Part shown: piece by piece, positions 11,942 through 23,030 of the stretch
Position numbering within the stretch: the first letter of the stretch is position 1
How the letters are laid out: each line of letters opens with the position of its first letter
Source: Centrapalus pauciflorus
Lineage: Eukaryota; Streptophyta; Magnoliopsida; Asterales; Asteraceae
Direction of reading: 5' to 3'
Assembly (NCBI GenBank): GCA_020465985.1
Contig: JAANYP010002881.1
Span: forward strand, 246,632-310,631
Length of the DNA: 64,000 bases
Notes under the pieces: model-generated
Told to the model about the DNA's origin: nothing
Seen by the model: only the letters and a program-made list of their open reading frames with translations
The model's database searches: none
Made by a program: the position numbers and the translations under genes

Positions 11942-12326
11942 TTACTTCAAGTCTTCAATTGAAAACCCACAACGACATCGCTTTTTCAGTATGGAACTCT
12001 CAGCATAGAAACCTCCATCATGTGTAAAAAACACAAGCTCGTGGTGGTCCTCTTCAAATGGTTGTGGAAGTGGATTGAGTTGCTTCATTTGTTGGGTGGG
12101 ATATTGGTTTCTGGATATCCTCGCCACTGGTATGCGTACTATGATGAAGCGTATCATTTGTGTTTTGAAGATCATTGGAAGGTTGGAAACGAACTTCGTC
12201 TGTGGAGCGATTGTTCAATCTTTGTCGAGTTACGATGGATGAAAGAAGTTGATACCACCTGGATATGGCATGGGCTTCATTTCTTCTTCTCTCTGCTCCC
12301 CACCTCTCTTTTTCCTCTACATATTC
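11942..12326 (-). pseudogene. Captured fragment resembling RAD4/XPC C-terminus
   Basis: On the - strand, a splice-acceptor-like TTTTTACAG (12335-12327) precedes an open frame containing EKERWGAERRRNEAHAIS and WYQLLSSIVTRQRL. After a frameshift near 12060, a second frame gives FEEDHHELVFFTHDGGF and ends KKRCRCGFSIEDLK with a stop at 11942. From memory, plant XPC homologues (RAD4, the damage sensor of nucleotide excision repair) carry a WYQLLSSIVTRQRL-like segment near their C-terminus and finish with a KRC-CGF motif. The fragment is only about 125 codons, is frameshifted and sits inside a Helitron, so it is not expected to work. The identification rests on recollected motifs. Confidence 0.45.
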
Positions 12327-13535
12327 CTGTAAAAACAGAATCATCTAGAACATGACTATCTACCAAAGAGACAAATGTAACTCGAGCCAGATAAGAAAAA
12401 AAGTGAATAGTAAATTACTTAAATATTTGATAAATGTGGTTCAGAACAAGAAAATGACCTATAATCAAGGAACACGATAATATATTATTCACAACCTTTG
12501 TTAATAGATTTTCCAATCTAGAATCCATCATTTTGTGCACCAATATAAGAGCAATCGTCATAATTAGATAAATATGAGGGTTTTGGTTTTGGATTTCTCT
12601 GCACCAATATATAGAAGCTAGAATTTGATTCTTTTTTTAAGCCCTTTTGAAAAAATCAAATTACCGAAACAGTTAAACACAAATCAAAACACCCCCAAAT
12701 ACTGTCTTTGTGCTCAAAACATAGTTTTATAGAAGCTAGAATTTGAAACTTTTCTTTGTGGCCCTTCTAAAAAAACTCAATTTACCGGAACAGTTAAACA
12801 CAAATGAAAACACCCCCAAATACTACTAATATTTACATAAGAATATACTTGCTTATATAAACATCAAATCATAAGATCTAAAAGCAAAAGCAGTAAACGG
12901 ATCTATTTAATTGAACCGATCATAAAATAGGAAACACTTTACGTCTTAATTGGCTTATCTTGTAATCCAACTTTTTTGACCCCTCTCAACTCTCTCAAGA
13001 TCATAACCAGTAGCAAATTAGGTAAGTTTAGTAGTATGCATGTGTGTATCTATCCACGGCTTTGGTTTTTCAAGTGTCTCTTAAAATTCAATATTGTGCT
13101 TTAGTTGGTTGTATTTTGTGTAAAAAAAGTTACTTTTGAGACCATTGATCTAAATGCATTTTTAAGTAGTATAGATTACTTGCTCCATTCCATAATAATC
13201 CTTTCTTACTTCAAACTCCAAAAGCTTTCGTACTAAAATTAGCATGGATGTTATTAAAATATGAGCATAGGTAATTAATATATTCCAGCACTATATTAAA
13301 TATTATGTATGGTAAAACGTAGTTATTAGATTCTTTCTAGTCTCTACGACTGTGACTTATTTCTTTTCCATATCCACATTTGTAACTAAAGGTAAATCAC
13401 TTGACACTCCAAAATCAAATTTGAACTCTTTTAAATGGAATGAAGTGATTATCATTCATAAACAAACCAATACCTGGCATCAAGCATCATCTAAACCATA
13501 GACTATTTTTGGTGTCTTTTACGCTTGAGAAGTAG

Positions 13536-13823
13536 TTGCAACGCACAAGCTGCAAGGCAGTCGGCCTGTATAATACCAAACTGTTGAACATGGCACCTTC
13601 CAATAAACTGTTGAAAGAGGCGGCTCTATTTTCATTTAAGACGCATGAGTCAGAGTCTATCAGGAAGGCAAGATGGCAAACTGAACACTCTATATACCTC
13701 TTTGGTCCTCTCATGACTCACAAGATGACCTCCATGTTATTGGAAAATTTAACTGGAGGAACAGGAAACTTTGTCGAGGTGCTTGCAGGCACAACTCTAG
13801 GAGTAGCTGCTTTAATGGATTAA
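13536..13823 (+). other. Unrecognised open frame inside the Helitron
   Basis: A 95-codon open frame with non-repetitive, protein-like composition, containing SIYLFGPLMTHKMTSMLLE and GTGNFVEVLAGTTLGVAALM. No family is recognised. It may be another captured exon (its strand is opposite to the kinesin and RAD4 pieces) or a chance frame. No start context, splice pattern or promoter supports expression. Confidence 0.2.
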
Positions 13824-14180
13824 TGGATTAATCAACCAGAAAAACATACTTTGAAGAGAGGCAATATGCATAGCTAAAAATTTTGCTTTAAGGGATTGCT
13901 TGAAAACCTAACAAATAATTATGAACAAAACTTGCATAACGAAACTTTTACATAAATTAAATTTGAGCTCAAGTTGCATAAGGATCACTACAGGTAGATA
14001 AATTAATTAAAATATAGTGAACCATCATCCCATGGGCACACACAGTTTCTGTTGGGTGATAATTTAAAGATCATAGATAGAAGTCGTGTAACACATAAAT
14101 TTCAAAATTTGAGCTCAAGTTGCAAATGGAACTTTTTACAGATAATTCTGTAGTTTAAGCATAAATTAAAGTGTGTGACA

Positions 14181-14183
<3 letters not shown>

Positions 14184-14252
<69 letters not shown>
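14184..14252. repeat. (TA)n microsatellite
   Basis: Perfect TA tract of about 69 bp inside the 5.8-kb Helitron, not flanked by a recognisable (TA)n-anchored element. Confidence 0.95.
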
Positions 14253-14253
<1 letters not shown>

Positions 14254-16296
14254 CAGAGGATATGTTTCAAATTAACAGGAGATAAGTGTGAAGAATTCAA
14301 CTTACAAACTTAGAAACAAATAGCTCATACAGTCCTCCAAGAGTTTTACTGGAACCTAGCGAGTAATAAGATCTGCCTCAAATCTTGAATAACAATGTAA
14401 GCTTTTTGAGAAAGATGCATGCCACAAACAAATGTAGGCCACAAACAGAATTCATATACATGACTACCAAACTGTTGTGCAAATCAGAATTCAAAAGTAA
14501 AATTATTATGTTTCTCATCCCAAAAAACCATATACATCACTACCAAACTGTTGGAGTATAATAACCTAAATACACACGCAGAGAGCAACAAAGACACTTG
14601 ACAAATTATAATCCAAAACAATTTTTAACAAGTTTATAAATCAGCAAAGGCATGAAACAAAGATTCAAACTAAAATATTAATAAATCAAACAAAGTAAAA
14701 GAAAATCAATAACTATTTTTATAAGATTCATAACAACTTTTAATAAGTTCATGAAAGAAATCAAACTAAAATATTAATGAAGCATATCCAATCCTGCAAA
14801 TCTTCACCATGAGTTCAAGTGCAACCTCAAACATATACCCACATCCATATGTATACATTAGTTAATAATAACAAGTCAAACAAATATGATAAAAACAAAT
14901 CTAAAAAATCTGATACACATCATGTTAAAAGAATATATACATATAAATCATTACCATTAACAAATCTAAGTAAAATATAAACACATACTAACACACACAA
15001 CCCCTTTTCAATGGAGAAGAAAAATCAACACTTACAAATAGATCTGAGACATTAACAGTGCTGGAACGAAGGTCATACAACTTACAAACTACAAACTACA
15101 ACTTGTCACATGAATCGAATGTATGAGAAAAAAATCAGGCACAAAATGAAGAAATCAAACAATCGATTCTGATCTGCATAAGTTAGCAAGATATTATTGA
15201 GAGATTGTCATGCTATCTCTTCATATATCAGTATAACTTTCTGATATCTAGAGACGCATGGTGAGGACATTAGTCTTTTTAATAATGCTTCCAATTAGAT
15301 GGTCAAATTTCATATAAACAAGCATATGTCACACAATATAATATGGAGGTGGCATGTGATATCCCATGGATCCAAAATTCTAAGTATCACTACAGGTAGG
15401 AAGTAGAAATACTGGATTGCATTTAGTATTGAAACTGATTTTTTAATCCTTATATAATCAAATAATTAGGTTATCCAAAGCCTAGAGGTTGAAGTCACAG
15501 TGAAAACACACATACACACACAGATTAGCCCATCTAAAAACCCCTAAAATCCAAACAATTTGGGATTCCCCTCTTTCATCATATAAATTAAATCATGAAT
15601 AGAAGAAATACAACAAAGCAATTTGTGGTTAACAACATAAATCAAAAGACACGGCCATGTATAGCAAAGATCTCAAACACATGCAGCATATGTAACTATG
15701 ATCATATAAATTCTTACCACTAAACCACAAAAATGACAACCCGGATTCATTTCTAAGTTCAATTATATAACCAGAAAACATACAGACTCAATAACACCAT
15801 GAATTTGAATGTTGATTTCCACCAAGAATGTAAAGTTAAATCAAAAAGTAAAAAATGAAACCAAAATGAGAGAAATCGAACAATTGTTCAACAAGGAATT
15901 GAAAACCCAATTGAAGATCAATTTAAAAGATTCAATCTGAAGCGAAAGACCTACAATTTAGAAAATAAAAACTTAAGACGGTTCAATAATCGAAGTAAAC
16001 AAACAACCACAACCAACAAGATGCTAACAGAGTGGGATGAACCGCCTACACTCGTATTGGCTAGGTCCTATTTCTGTATGTCGACAAAAACAAAATAACT
16101 TGACACACACATCTTAGGCTGTTAAATTATGGATGCTGAAAAATTCTCAAAAAAACATAAACATCTTAGGCTGTTAAATTCTTAAAGAACCAGCCCTAAA
16201 CCATTAACATATGCAGTCCAAAATAAGCAACAAAAATTAAACCATTTGCAGTAAAAAGAACTTCCCTAAACCTTGATTAACTTGCAACAAAAGTAC

Positions 16297-16645
16297 AAGT
16301 GTGTATGTTTTTCCAGTACCAGTCTGCCCATATGCCATGACTGTTCCATTGTATCCATCCAGTACACTCTGCACACCCAAATGATTGCATACTTACACAA
16401 AAAAAACTAATTAATTGCAGCCATAAGAAGTTATAAACTTATTCTATAGAGAAGATGCATCTCGTATAAGTTGGTTATGTCAAGATTCATCACAAACAAA
16501 ATGTAAACGATGTCCTACAAACCTCCACAACAGGCTTTGCGACGACTTAATAAACACGCTTCTGTGAAGCAAACTCTATAAGGACTTCATCGAATTTGAA
16601 AGTCTCTGAATCCCAGTTATACCATCGGAGTTTCAATCTTTTAAG
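16297..16645 (-). pseudogene. Captured kinesin motor exons (armadillo-kinesin type)
   Basis: Two exons on the - strand. The first (16645-16523), after a CAG acceptor, reads LKRLKLRWYNWDSETFKFDE then VLIEFASQKRVY-stop-VVAKPVVE. The second (16368-16297) reads SVLDGYNGTVMAYGQTGTGK followed by TYTL. GQTGTGKT is the kinesin P-loop that binds ATP, and the surrounding words match the motor of plant armadillo-repeat kinesins (ARK family), microtubule motors. The 154-bp intron is retained with AG and GT borders, so capture was at the DNA level. A TAA replaces the Glu codon expected in VYEVV, and neither end of the motor is present, so it is a non-functional fragment carried by the Helitron. Confidence 0.8.
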
Positions 16646-17691
16646 CTGAAACAACACAATAAGAACGTAAAAAGAATTAGATGGAGTTTTAAGTCGTGGT
16701 AAAAAAACTTCCTAATTCTCCAACAACCATGCAAAATAAACTACAAACATGAAATCAGAATACCGCAGGCTGCAATTCCACACATTCAGCAAAATCAGCA
16801 TCTACCTCAGGCTGCAATTCCACACAGGCTGCAATCCTAGAGTGACTACACTAAAACCATTCTTCTTTCAGTGTGTGGACCTATAAATTGGTCTTCGAAG
16901 CAGCAACATGATGTTGTTCCAGGCTTCAATGACAGCTCCATCTTGGCGGAGCTTCACAGAATTAAGCAATGTGTAGAAAGGAATGGCGGAGCTTCACAGC
17001 TCCAGATGATGGGGGTCGTGGATGTGGAGTTGCAGTGGTGAAGAGAGAGAAGTAGAGAGTAGGTAGAGAGCAGAGCTCCGACAAAGGGTGACAGCTGACG
17101 GCAAAGGGAGGGAAAGACTTGTAAGTCTTAATTTTCAAGATTGTGCATTAGTTGATTGTATCTTGTGCATTGCATTTTGTAAAAAGCTAAATGCTTTATT
17201 AGTAGTATAGATATAGATATAGATAAGCAACCAAAAGGTGTTGGCCAAGAGACACAACCGTTGGTGTTTAATGGTTATAACTGTTTAACCAACAGTTAAC
17301 CGGTTTAATATAATACCGGTAATCTTATGTATAAGTTTCAGACTTTATAATACACAATTGATCTATATGTTCTTTAACTAAGGTGATAAATAAGAATATG
17401 ATATTCATACTACTGTTGTTCTTGTACATCCATCGATGTTGCTTCCGTTGCCAACAAAAGCTTTACGGTGATTTAAATTTCACTTATTAAATTAGCGTTA
17501 ACTTTCAATTTTATTTTTTATCTCACGTTTTTGTAAAACTTGAACTATATATATACACATATTACCAATCTTGAATTGCTTAATTATGTACGTTAATGTA
17601 GACATTAATTAATTAACTTCGAATGATTAACTCCGTACCTTTGGTTTTGGATTCTTGTTACCATTAAATTACTCAATTTCTTGATTTTATG

Positions 17692-17728
17692 TTGCAGACA
17701 AGGCTGATCATGACAGCTATAAGTGTCG
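17692..17728 (+). promoter_or_regulatory. Conserved upstream block with 3' splice-site look
   Basis: A pyrimidine-rich run ending TTGCAG is followed by ACAAGGCTGATCATGACAGC. The same block is at 35535-35571 upstream of DUF241 copy 2, nearly identical although the surrounding DNA has diverged. It could be the 3' border of a 5'-UTR intron from an alternative upstream start, or another conserved element. The TATA box only 100 bp before the ATG argues that the main start is downstream of it. Confidence 0.35.
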
Positions 17729-18056
17729 TATGTACGTAATTAATCATTAATTTATAGATATTCTACACGTATGTGTATTTGAAATCATGGATATCTTGGT
17801 TGTTAAGATTTATGTATTCTAGGAAAATATAACCAATGCCACTCGTTTTATTATATATATAAATAAATTAAAAAGAATTAGTAACATAAATTAATTTTAT
17901 ATATTTGGGCGGGTAAATGCATGGTACCATACCGCATTGATGAATGATTGGAGGCAAAGCAAAAACATAACAGCTCATACATCCTTCAAAATAATTCAGT
18001 AAATGCCAAATTTTGCCTTCAAAACCCCACTACGCCCCCATTGCTTCTTATGTCCC

Positions 18057-18064
18057 TATAAATA
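18057..18064 (+). promoter_or_regulatory. TATA box of DUF241 copy 1
   Basis: TATAAATA lies 100 bp before the ATG in a stretch conserved with copy 2, where the same octamer is at 36359-36366. A leader with TTTTGCCTGAGTTTTCAAG follows in both. Confidence 0.7.
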
Positions 18065-18156
18065 CTAGAGCTTAATATCATCTTCCTTAACAAAAGTTTT
18101 ATCATTTCTGATTCTTGAATTTTGCCTGAGTTTTCAAGAAAGTTAGATACATAAAG

Positions 18157-19065
18157 ATGGAAAATTTATCATCATCTTCATCATCTACATCTCATTTCAG
18201 ATCTATTAGTTTGCCTTCTAGGTTAACCAACCCTTCTTGTGCCAAGATCGAAACCAAAATCAACGAGCTGAAAGCATTTGGAAACTTTGTGGTTTCGACG
18301 TCCCAAACCATTCAAAGTGGTTTGGTTGGGTTGGCAGAGTTGTATGTTTGCATGGATGAACTTGTTCGATCTCCACAGACCCAACAAGTACTTTCTCGCC
18401 ATCAGAACGGGAACTTCATTGAAGATGCTTTAGAGGGGTCCATCGGGTTGCTAGACTCATGTAGCAACCTCAACGACTTGCTCATGTTAATGAGGGAAAA
18501 TGTGCACACCCTTCAATCGGCGTTACGAAGGAAAGGAGGTGAATTTGCAGTTTCTAGACAAATCGCAGCGTATCTATGCTTTAGAAAAAAAACAATGAAA
18601 AGCATCATCAAGAGCCTTGGGGATCTGAAGCATCTAGAAAAGAAAATGGGCTCATTTCTTTACCTAGATGTAGATGATCACCATGTGTCAATGGTGACTA
18701 AAGTTCTTAGAGAAGTAACTACACTTACAATCTCCTTATTCAAATCCCTTTTGGTCTTATTATCGACAAAGTCCAAGCCAACTAACAGGGTTCAACTCTT
18801 TTCAAAGTTGCTCTCAAAGAGTACAACATCGACTCATGATAATCGTCACACAATTGTAAATGAGGTGGAAACCGTTGATATAGATCTCACATCAATCCAC
18901 AAAAGTACTTGCAATTGCAACCATGATAACAAGAATGGTACCACGACACTAAAGAGATTGCAAATTCTTGATGCGAGTCTTGAAGGGTTTGAAACGGGAT
19001 TAGACTGTATATTTAGAAGATTAATTCAAAGCCGAGCTTCCCTTCTCAACATTGTAGTTTGTTAA
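18157..19065 (+). CDS. DUF241 domain protein, copy 1
   Basis: A single-exon gene of 302 codons. DUF241 (PF03087) proteins are plant-specific and of unknown biochemical function. The N-terminus has the family signature HFRSISLPSR (residues 13-22). TIQSGLVGLAELY (51-63), ALEGSIGLLD (91-100), LMRENVHTLQSALRRKG (111-127), CFRKK (141-145) and HHVSMVTKVLREV (175-187) follow in family order. The C-terminus RRLIQSRASLLNI (287-299) is also typical. There is no signal peptide or clear membrane span; the hydrophobic LFKSLLVLLS (194-203) is probably a helix core. Length and start fit the family, and the start is supported by the conserved leader and TATA box. It is intact and probably expressed. Copy 2 at 36.5 kb is a close paralogue and copy 3 at 53.5 kb a distant one. 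Confidence 0.93.
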   Translation: MENLSSSSSSTSHFRSISLPSRLTNPSCAKIETKINELKAFGNFVVSTSQTIQSGLVGLAELYVCMDELVRSPQTQQVLSRHQNGNFIEDALEGSIGLLDSCSNLNDLLMLMRENVHTLQSALRRKGGEFAVSRQIAAYLCFRKKTMKSIIKSLGDLKHLEKKMGSFLYLDVDDHHVSMVTKVLREVTTLTISLFKSLLVLLSTKSKPTNRVQLFSKLLSKSTTSTHDNRHTIVNEVETVDIDLTSIHKSTCNCNHDNKNGTTTLKRLQILDASLEGFETGLDCIFRRLIQSRASLLNIVVC

Positions 19066-19455
19066 AAATTCTGTAATATCAATGTGCCGGTTATAAATGC
19101 ATGTTTTTAGGCATTTTCCGGTGTTTTGTAACAATTTTTAACATTCTGAATATGTTCAATGTGCAATGAACATGTCATTCTTACAAAGTTACAATCGTGA
19201 TTGTTCTCTTCGTTACTAATGTTGGATTCTTGGTCTATTTTGTGTCTTGGAAGTCATATCTAGTTAATTTCACATGTGTAAAACGGTAAATATTTAGTTT
19301 GAAACACGATTTTATAGATTTAGATAATTATATACATTGAACTTAAAAATAATAATAATTGGTGCAATAATAAAATTTTAGAAATCAAAAAGAAATCTAA
19401 GTGAAAATGATATATACTTGAACTACTTCAAATTTTTTTAATACGAAAAATATAA

Positions 19456-20030
19456 GGTAGTAGCCAGGGCCCAGGGTGAATAAGGACAAAAACAATTCCA
19501 ATGGAAAAGGTTAACAACAAAAAAAAAATGCTACACTAGATCACTAACAAATCAAAAAGAAATCTAATTGGAAATGATTTATTATTGTTGTATACTTGAT
19601 TTCATTCTTGTATTTCCATATGCTCGTGTTTGTGTTTATGTTTTGTTTTCTACGGATATATATATCTGACTAGAATGTACAACATATAAGTAATTTAACG
19701 AATTCTATGTATCATAGACATGAGATATGTTGATGGATATATACTACCAAAAGGGGACCGAATGATACGGATCAACCAGCTTTGTGGTCTTATGAGGGTC
19801 TAAGATCAAAACCCCTCACGTTATACCAAGATCGAGAAACCTCCATACCATGACCACATACTTGCCTACAAGATGGATACATGCTTCTTTTGGGTCGTTA
19901 ATTTATGATGTACCAATTCCGAGTATTACATCCCTAAGGCACCTTAATTATGATTCTTATGGTGATTAATTATATATTATGAGTTTTGAGAGGCTTCAAT
20001 TCCAACCATTAATAAGATGAAATACATACA
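19456..20030. other. Intergenic DNA, nothing recognised
   Basis: AT-rich, non-coding flank between the duplicated DUF241 block and the hAT MITE. Confidence 0.5.
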
Positions 20031-20587
20031 CAGGGGCGGATCCAGGAATTTTCACTATCGGTGTCACTTTTTTAAAGTAAGTTTAATACTTAGCTTTTCG
20101 AAATATTTTCTAAAACGTATCGGGTCACTGAAAAAACGGGTTGCCAACACATAATTAACAAATAACAAGATTATTCCAATTAAAAAAAATACAAAATACA
20201 ATACCATTAAAACTTAAAACAATAAGTATGGTAAGTATTAAAACTCAGTATTATTTTTATATTCTGTTGGGCTTTTTTTTAAAAATTTCATGGTGCTACA
20301 GCCTTTTGGGCTAACTTATTAACATTCTTTATTGTTGTTATTATATTCTGTTGGGCTTTTTTTTAAAAATTTTTTGATGAAAACTCAGTATTATTTCAAT
20401 AAATTTAAGTAATAAAAACAATAAATATAAATTAGATACGTATGTTATAATTTTATAAACTTTTTGTAGGTGTCACTCAAAAAAAATCTTACGTGCCACT
20501 CAGGTTTTTGATACATGCGTAACTCGGTATTTTGAAAATTTATCGGTGTCGAGTGACACCCATCGTTATAAATTAAATCCGCCACTG
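20031..20587. mobile_element. hAT MITE with perfect 8-bp TSD
   Basis: The ends CAGGGGCGGATCC and (complement) CAGTGGCGGATTT are imperfect TIRs of the CA(G/A)NG type used by hAT transposons. The 557-bp element is flanked by the perfect 8-bp duplication TACATACA (20023-20030, 20588-20595). It is non-coding. The word ATTCTGTTGGGCTTTTTTTT is repeated internally near 20260 and 20345. Confidence 0.9.
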
Positions 20588-20639
20588 TACATACATCTAA
20601 CCATACTAAACCACTTCTTGTTCTTATTAAGCCAATATG

Positions 20640-20997
20640 TTAAACCTTTACTCCAACCTCCTCCAAGATACCAATAGAGAACACACCTAGTTTGGAGGAG
20701 TTGTTGATGAAAAACGTAGTCAGGCTTGAAGCAATGGATGTTATGCCAACGGTGTTGTTGGAAGAACTATCTCATAGCATGCCACTTGAGAACACAATGG
20801 ATGAGATACCAGAGACAACAATCGATAAGGAGCAACACCCAAGCCCATAAAGTATAACTCAAATCCCATCTTCGCCATTGCCAGGTCCTATGGATTTATA
20901 AGCTGAGTTTGGGATGAAGTCAGTGGATTCAGCTTTGAAGTCCCTGATGTTTTTTAGGAATTTAATTCAGAAAATGATTTAGAGGAGTTGAAGTGGT
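20640..20997 (+). other. Possible decayed coding fragment
   Basis: A + strand frame reads SLEELLMKNVVRLEAMDVMP, then TVLLEELSHSMP and EIPETTIDKEQHPSP before a stop near 20850. The composition looks protein-like, but no family is recognised. The copia element is inserted just downstream, and a short continuation may lie after 22780. Confidence 0.25.
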
Positions 20998-21002
20998 TGT
21001 TG

Positions 21003-21337
21003 TGTAGGTTTCAACCCTTCAACTGTGTTTCTTGTGTTTGTGTAATGTGAGAAACAAAATAGAGAGAAACAGAAGATGGAATTGTAAAACAAAAAATCTG
21101 CAATATTCTTAAAGCAACAAAAACTATTAATAAATAGTCTTTCATGCAGAGATACAACCACCCCACGCATCCCCTTTATTTGCCATATCCTAACCTACTA
21201 GGACTCCCTAAAAGCCGGTCAAACATGACCCATTCAAAGTGACCAACTCTAGCATTACCTAATTTATTAACTAAGCAAATATTAAATTAATAATGCTACT
21301 AAAAAATTTAAATAGTACTCAAGATTAACACCCAACA
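21003..21337 (-). repeat. 3' LTR of the copia element
   Basis: 335 bp. It contains 13 bp (around AAACTATTAATAA) absent from the other LTR. It ends CCCAACA on the + strand. Confidence 0.9.
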
Positions 21338-21349
21338 TTCACCCCCTTA

Positions 21350-22164
21350 ATCTTGACCCATTCTTTATCAAGCAACGCCGGTTCTTCGTCTTGGATCAAA
21401 TTTGCTTCTTTCTCGTTGTCATTGTCCTTCCATTTTGTGCACTCAAAGCTAAAGTGCCCAATATCGCCACAATCAAAGCACCAGAATCCACTTTTGTCAC
21501 CTCGAGCTCTTCCTCTTCCTCGGCCTCTTCCACCTCTTTCAAAGCTCCTTCCATGTCATCTTCCGCGTCCACTACTTTCGCCATGCTTTTGCTCACTTGC
21601 CCACATGAGTTGACCTTGCTCTTCTTCCTTTTCATCATGGCTTTTGAGCCTATCTTCATACGTTTTCAACCTTCCTATCGCTTCCTCCAATGACATACTT
21701 TGAAGGTAGGAATATTGTTCATTAGATGCTACTATTGGAAAATACTTCTTTGGAACGGAATTAAGAATTTTAAACTTCTCAACTATATTAATCGTCGATT
21801 GTCTCGGTCTCTTTCATCTTTAGCTTCTCCAACTCACCCCGTAGCGTTTGCAACCGTGCCTTTTGTACCCGTTCGGTACCTAAATACCGAATCCGAATAG
21901 ATTCCCAAACATCTTATGCATCCTTGTGTTTGGCAACTTGCAAAGAATATCATCCGGGAGAGTGGGATAAATTATAGCTTTTTTTGTATAGTTCCGTTTC
22001 TCGTCCTCGTCTTCTCCGGTTACCGTCTTCCAAAGGCCTTGTGCTCTCAACACGGTTTCAACCAAGATTGACCATGAAGTATAATTGGTTTCGGTCAATT
22101 TAGGGCAATGGAGTGTGATACTACCTTGCTCACGAATGGTTGATGTGCTTGCTTTTTCTGCCAT
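21350..22164 (-). pseudogene. Copia gag, frameshifted
   Basis: On the - strand the frame starts MAEKASTSTIREQGSITLHC (22164) and contains LTETNYTSWSILVETVLRAQ, the usual N-terminus of plant copia Gag. It is broken near 21897 and again near 21780. Further on, RLQTLRGELEKLKMKETETI is readable, and near the end a zinc knuckle CFDCGDIGHFSFEC (CX2CX4HX4C) binds nucleic acid in intact relatives. Reading continues to EWVKIKGVNVG, immediately before the polypurine tract. There is no pol, so the element would depend on proteins made elsewhere. Confidence 0.85.
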
Positions 22165-22453
22165 TTCCTTGCTAAGCTTTCGAGTTTCAACACCCGTCTC
22201 GTTCTCCTCCTTCTTCAGTCTAGGTTTTCAAGCCGCCGGTCTTTCGCAGCCTTGTCAGTATTCTCGGTCCTCGGTCTCTCGGTCTTTACTTGCTAGCAAC
22301 GGTCTTTTCGGTCTACGCCGGACACTTTCGGTCTACCGGCGTCGGTCGTTCTTTTCTTACGTCGGTCTTTGGCGGAACTCACTTTCCGGCCACGGTCTTT
22401 TCTTTCTTCTCGGTCTTGGTCCAGGTATGAGCCCTGGTGGCTCTAATACCAAG

Positions 22454-22774
22454 TGTAGGTTTCAACCCTTCAACTGTGTTTCTTGTGTTTGTGTAATGTG
22501 AGAAACAAAATAGAGAGAAAGAGAAGATGGAATTGTAAAACAAAAAATCTGCAATATTCTTAAAGCAACAAAGAAATAGCCTTTCATGCAGAGATACAAC
22601 CACCCTACGTATCCCCTTTATTTGCCATATTTTAACCTACTAGGACTCCCTAAAAGCCGGTCAAACATGACCCATTCAAAGTGACCCACTCTAGCATTAT
22701 CTAATTTATTAACTAAGAAAATATTAAATTAATAATGCTACTAAAATTTAAATAGTCAAGATTAACACCCAACA
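22454..22774 (-). repeat. 5' LTR of the copia element
   Basis: 321 bp. On the - strand it begins TGTTGGGTGTTAATC and ends CCTACA, directly followed by the primer-binding site (22439-22453). Confidence 0.9.
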
Positions 22775-22923
22775 TGTTGTACAGGAAAAGAAATGAGTGA
22801 GGTTGATTCAGATTATAAAGCAAACTAATCCTAGACAATTCACTTTTCTTGGATCTTAATTAATAACCTTCCTTCTATACTTGTGTTTCTTGATTCTTAT
22901 GAATCATTATCACTACAAGAATA

Positions 22924-23030
22924 AGGGCCAATAGCGGCGACATGGACTTTTAACAGCGACAATTAAAAAAAGCGGAAGACTGTCGCCACTATTGCCTTTA
23001 GCAGCGACAAGCGTCGCCGCTAATACTCCC
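22924..23030. repeat. Left subterminal repeats of the CACTA element
   Basis: Words AGCGGCGAC, AACAGCGAC, GTCGCCACT, AGCAGCGAC and GTCGCCGCT occur in both orientations, the kind of sites bound by TNPA-type proteins. Confidence 0.75.

Larger units (their letters stand above)
11418..17211 (-). mobile_element. Helitron, 5.8 kb, carrying captured gene fragments
   Basis: Read on the - strand, the element starts at 17211 with TCTATACTACTAATAAAGC after an A. It ends at 11418 with a GC-rich hairpin (GCCGCCGCTTTGCGCGGG region) followed by CTAG and a T. These are canonical Helitron termini. It lacks Rep/helicase coding. Inside, on the same strand as the element, are kinesin motor exons with their intron (16297-16645) and a probable RAD4/XPC 3' end (11942-12326). 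This resembles the gene-capturing Helitrons known from maize. A + strand open frame of unknown origin lies at 13536-13823. The rest is AT-rich DNA with one (TA)n tract. The 5' end is within 1 kb of the first DUF241 gene. Confidence 0.75.
17633..19455 (+). repeat. Segmental duplication, copy 1 (DUF241 locus)
   Basis: This stretch aligns with about 35470-37725, including the upstream splice-acceptor-like block, promoter, coding region and 3' flank (for example GCATTTTCCGGTGTTTTG after the stop and CACGATTT further down). Copy 2 differs by a 430-bp element inserted upstream of the promoter. The boundaries are by eye. Confidence 0.75.
21003..22774 (-). mobile_element. Gag-only Ty1-copia LTR retrotransposon, 1.8 kb
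   Basis: Two direct LTRs (21003-21337 and 22454-22774) with TG...CA ends enclose about 1.1 kb and are flanked by a perfect 5-bp duplication TGTTG (20998-21002, 22775-22779). On the - strand the 5' LTR is followed by TTGGTATTAGAGCC, one base off the initiator-methionine tRNA primer site common in copia elements. An AAGGGGGTGAA polypurine tract precedes the 3' LTR. Only a broken gag is inside; protease, integrase and RT are absent. By eye the LTRs differ at about nine bases plus small indels, so the insertion is fairly recent. Confidence 0.92.

Noticed and set aside
12020..12355. 111-codon + strand open frame
   Set aside because: Antisense to the RAD4/XPC-like fragment, whose motifs and splice border are on the - strand.
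21396..21659. Acidic, lysine-rich - strand frame and overlapping serine-rich + strand frames
   Set aside because: Shadow frames of the broken copia gag, whose real frame carries the zinc knuckle.
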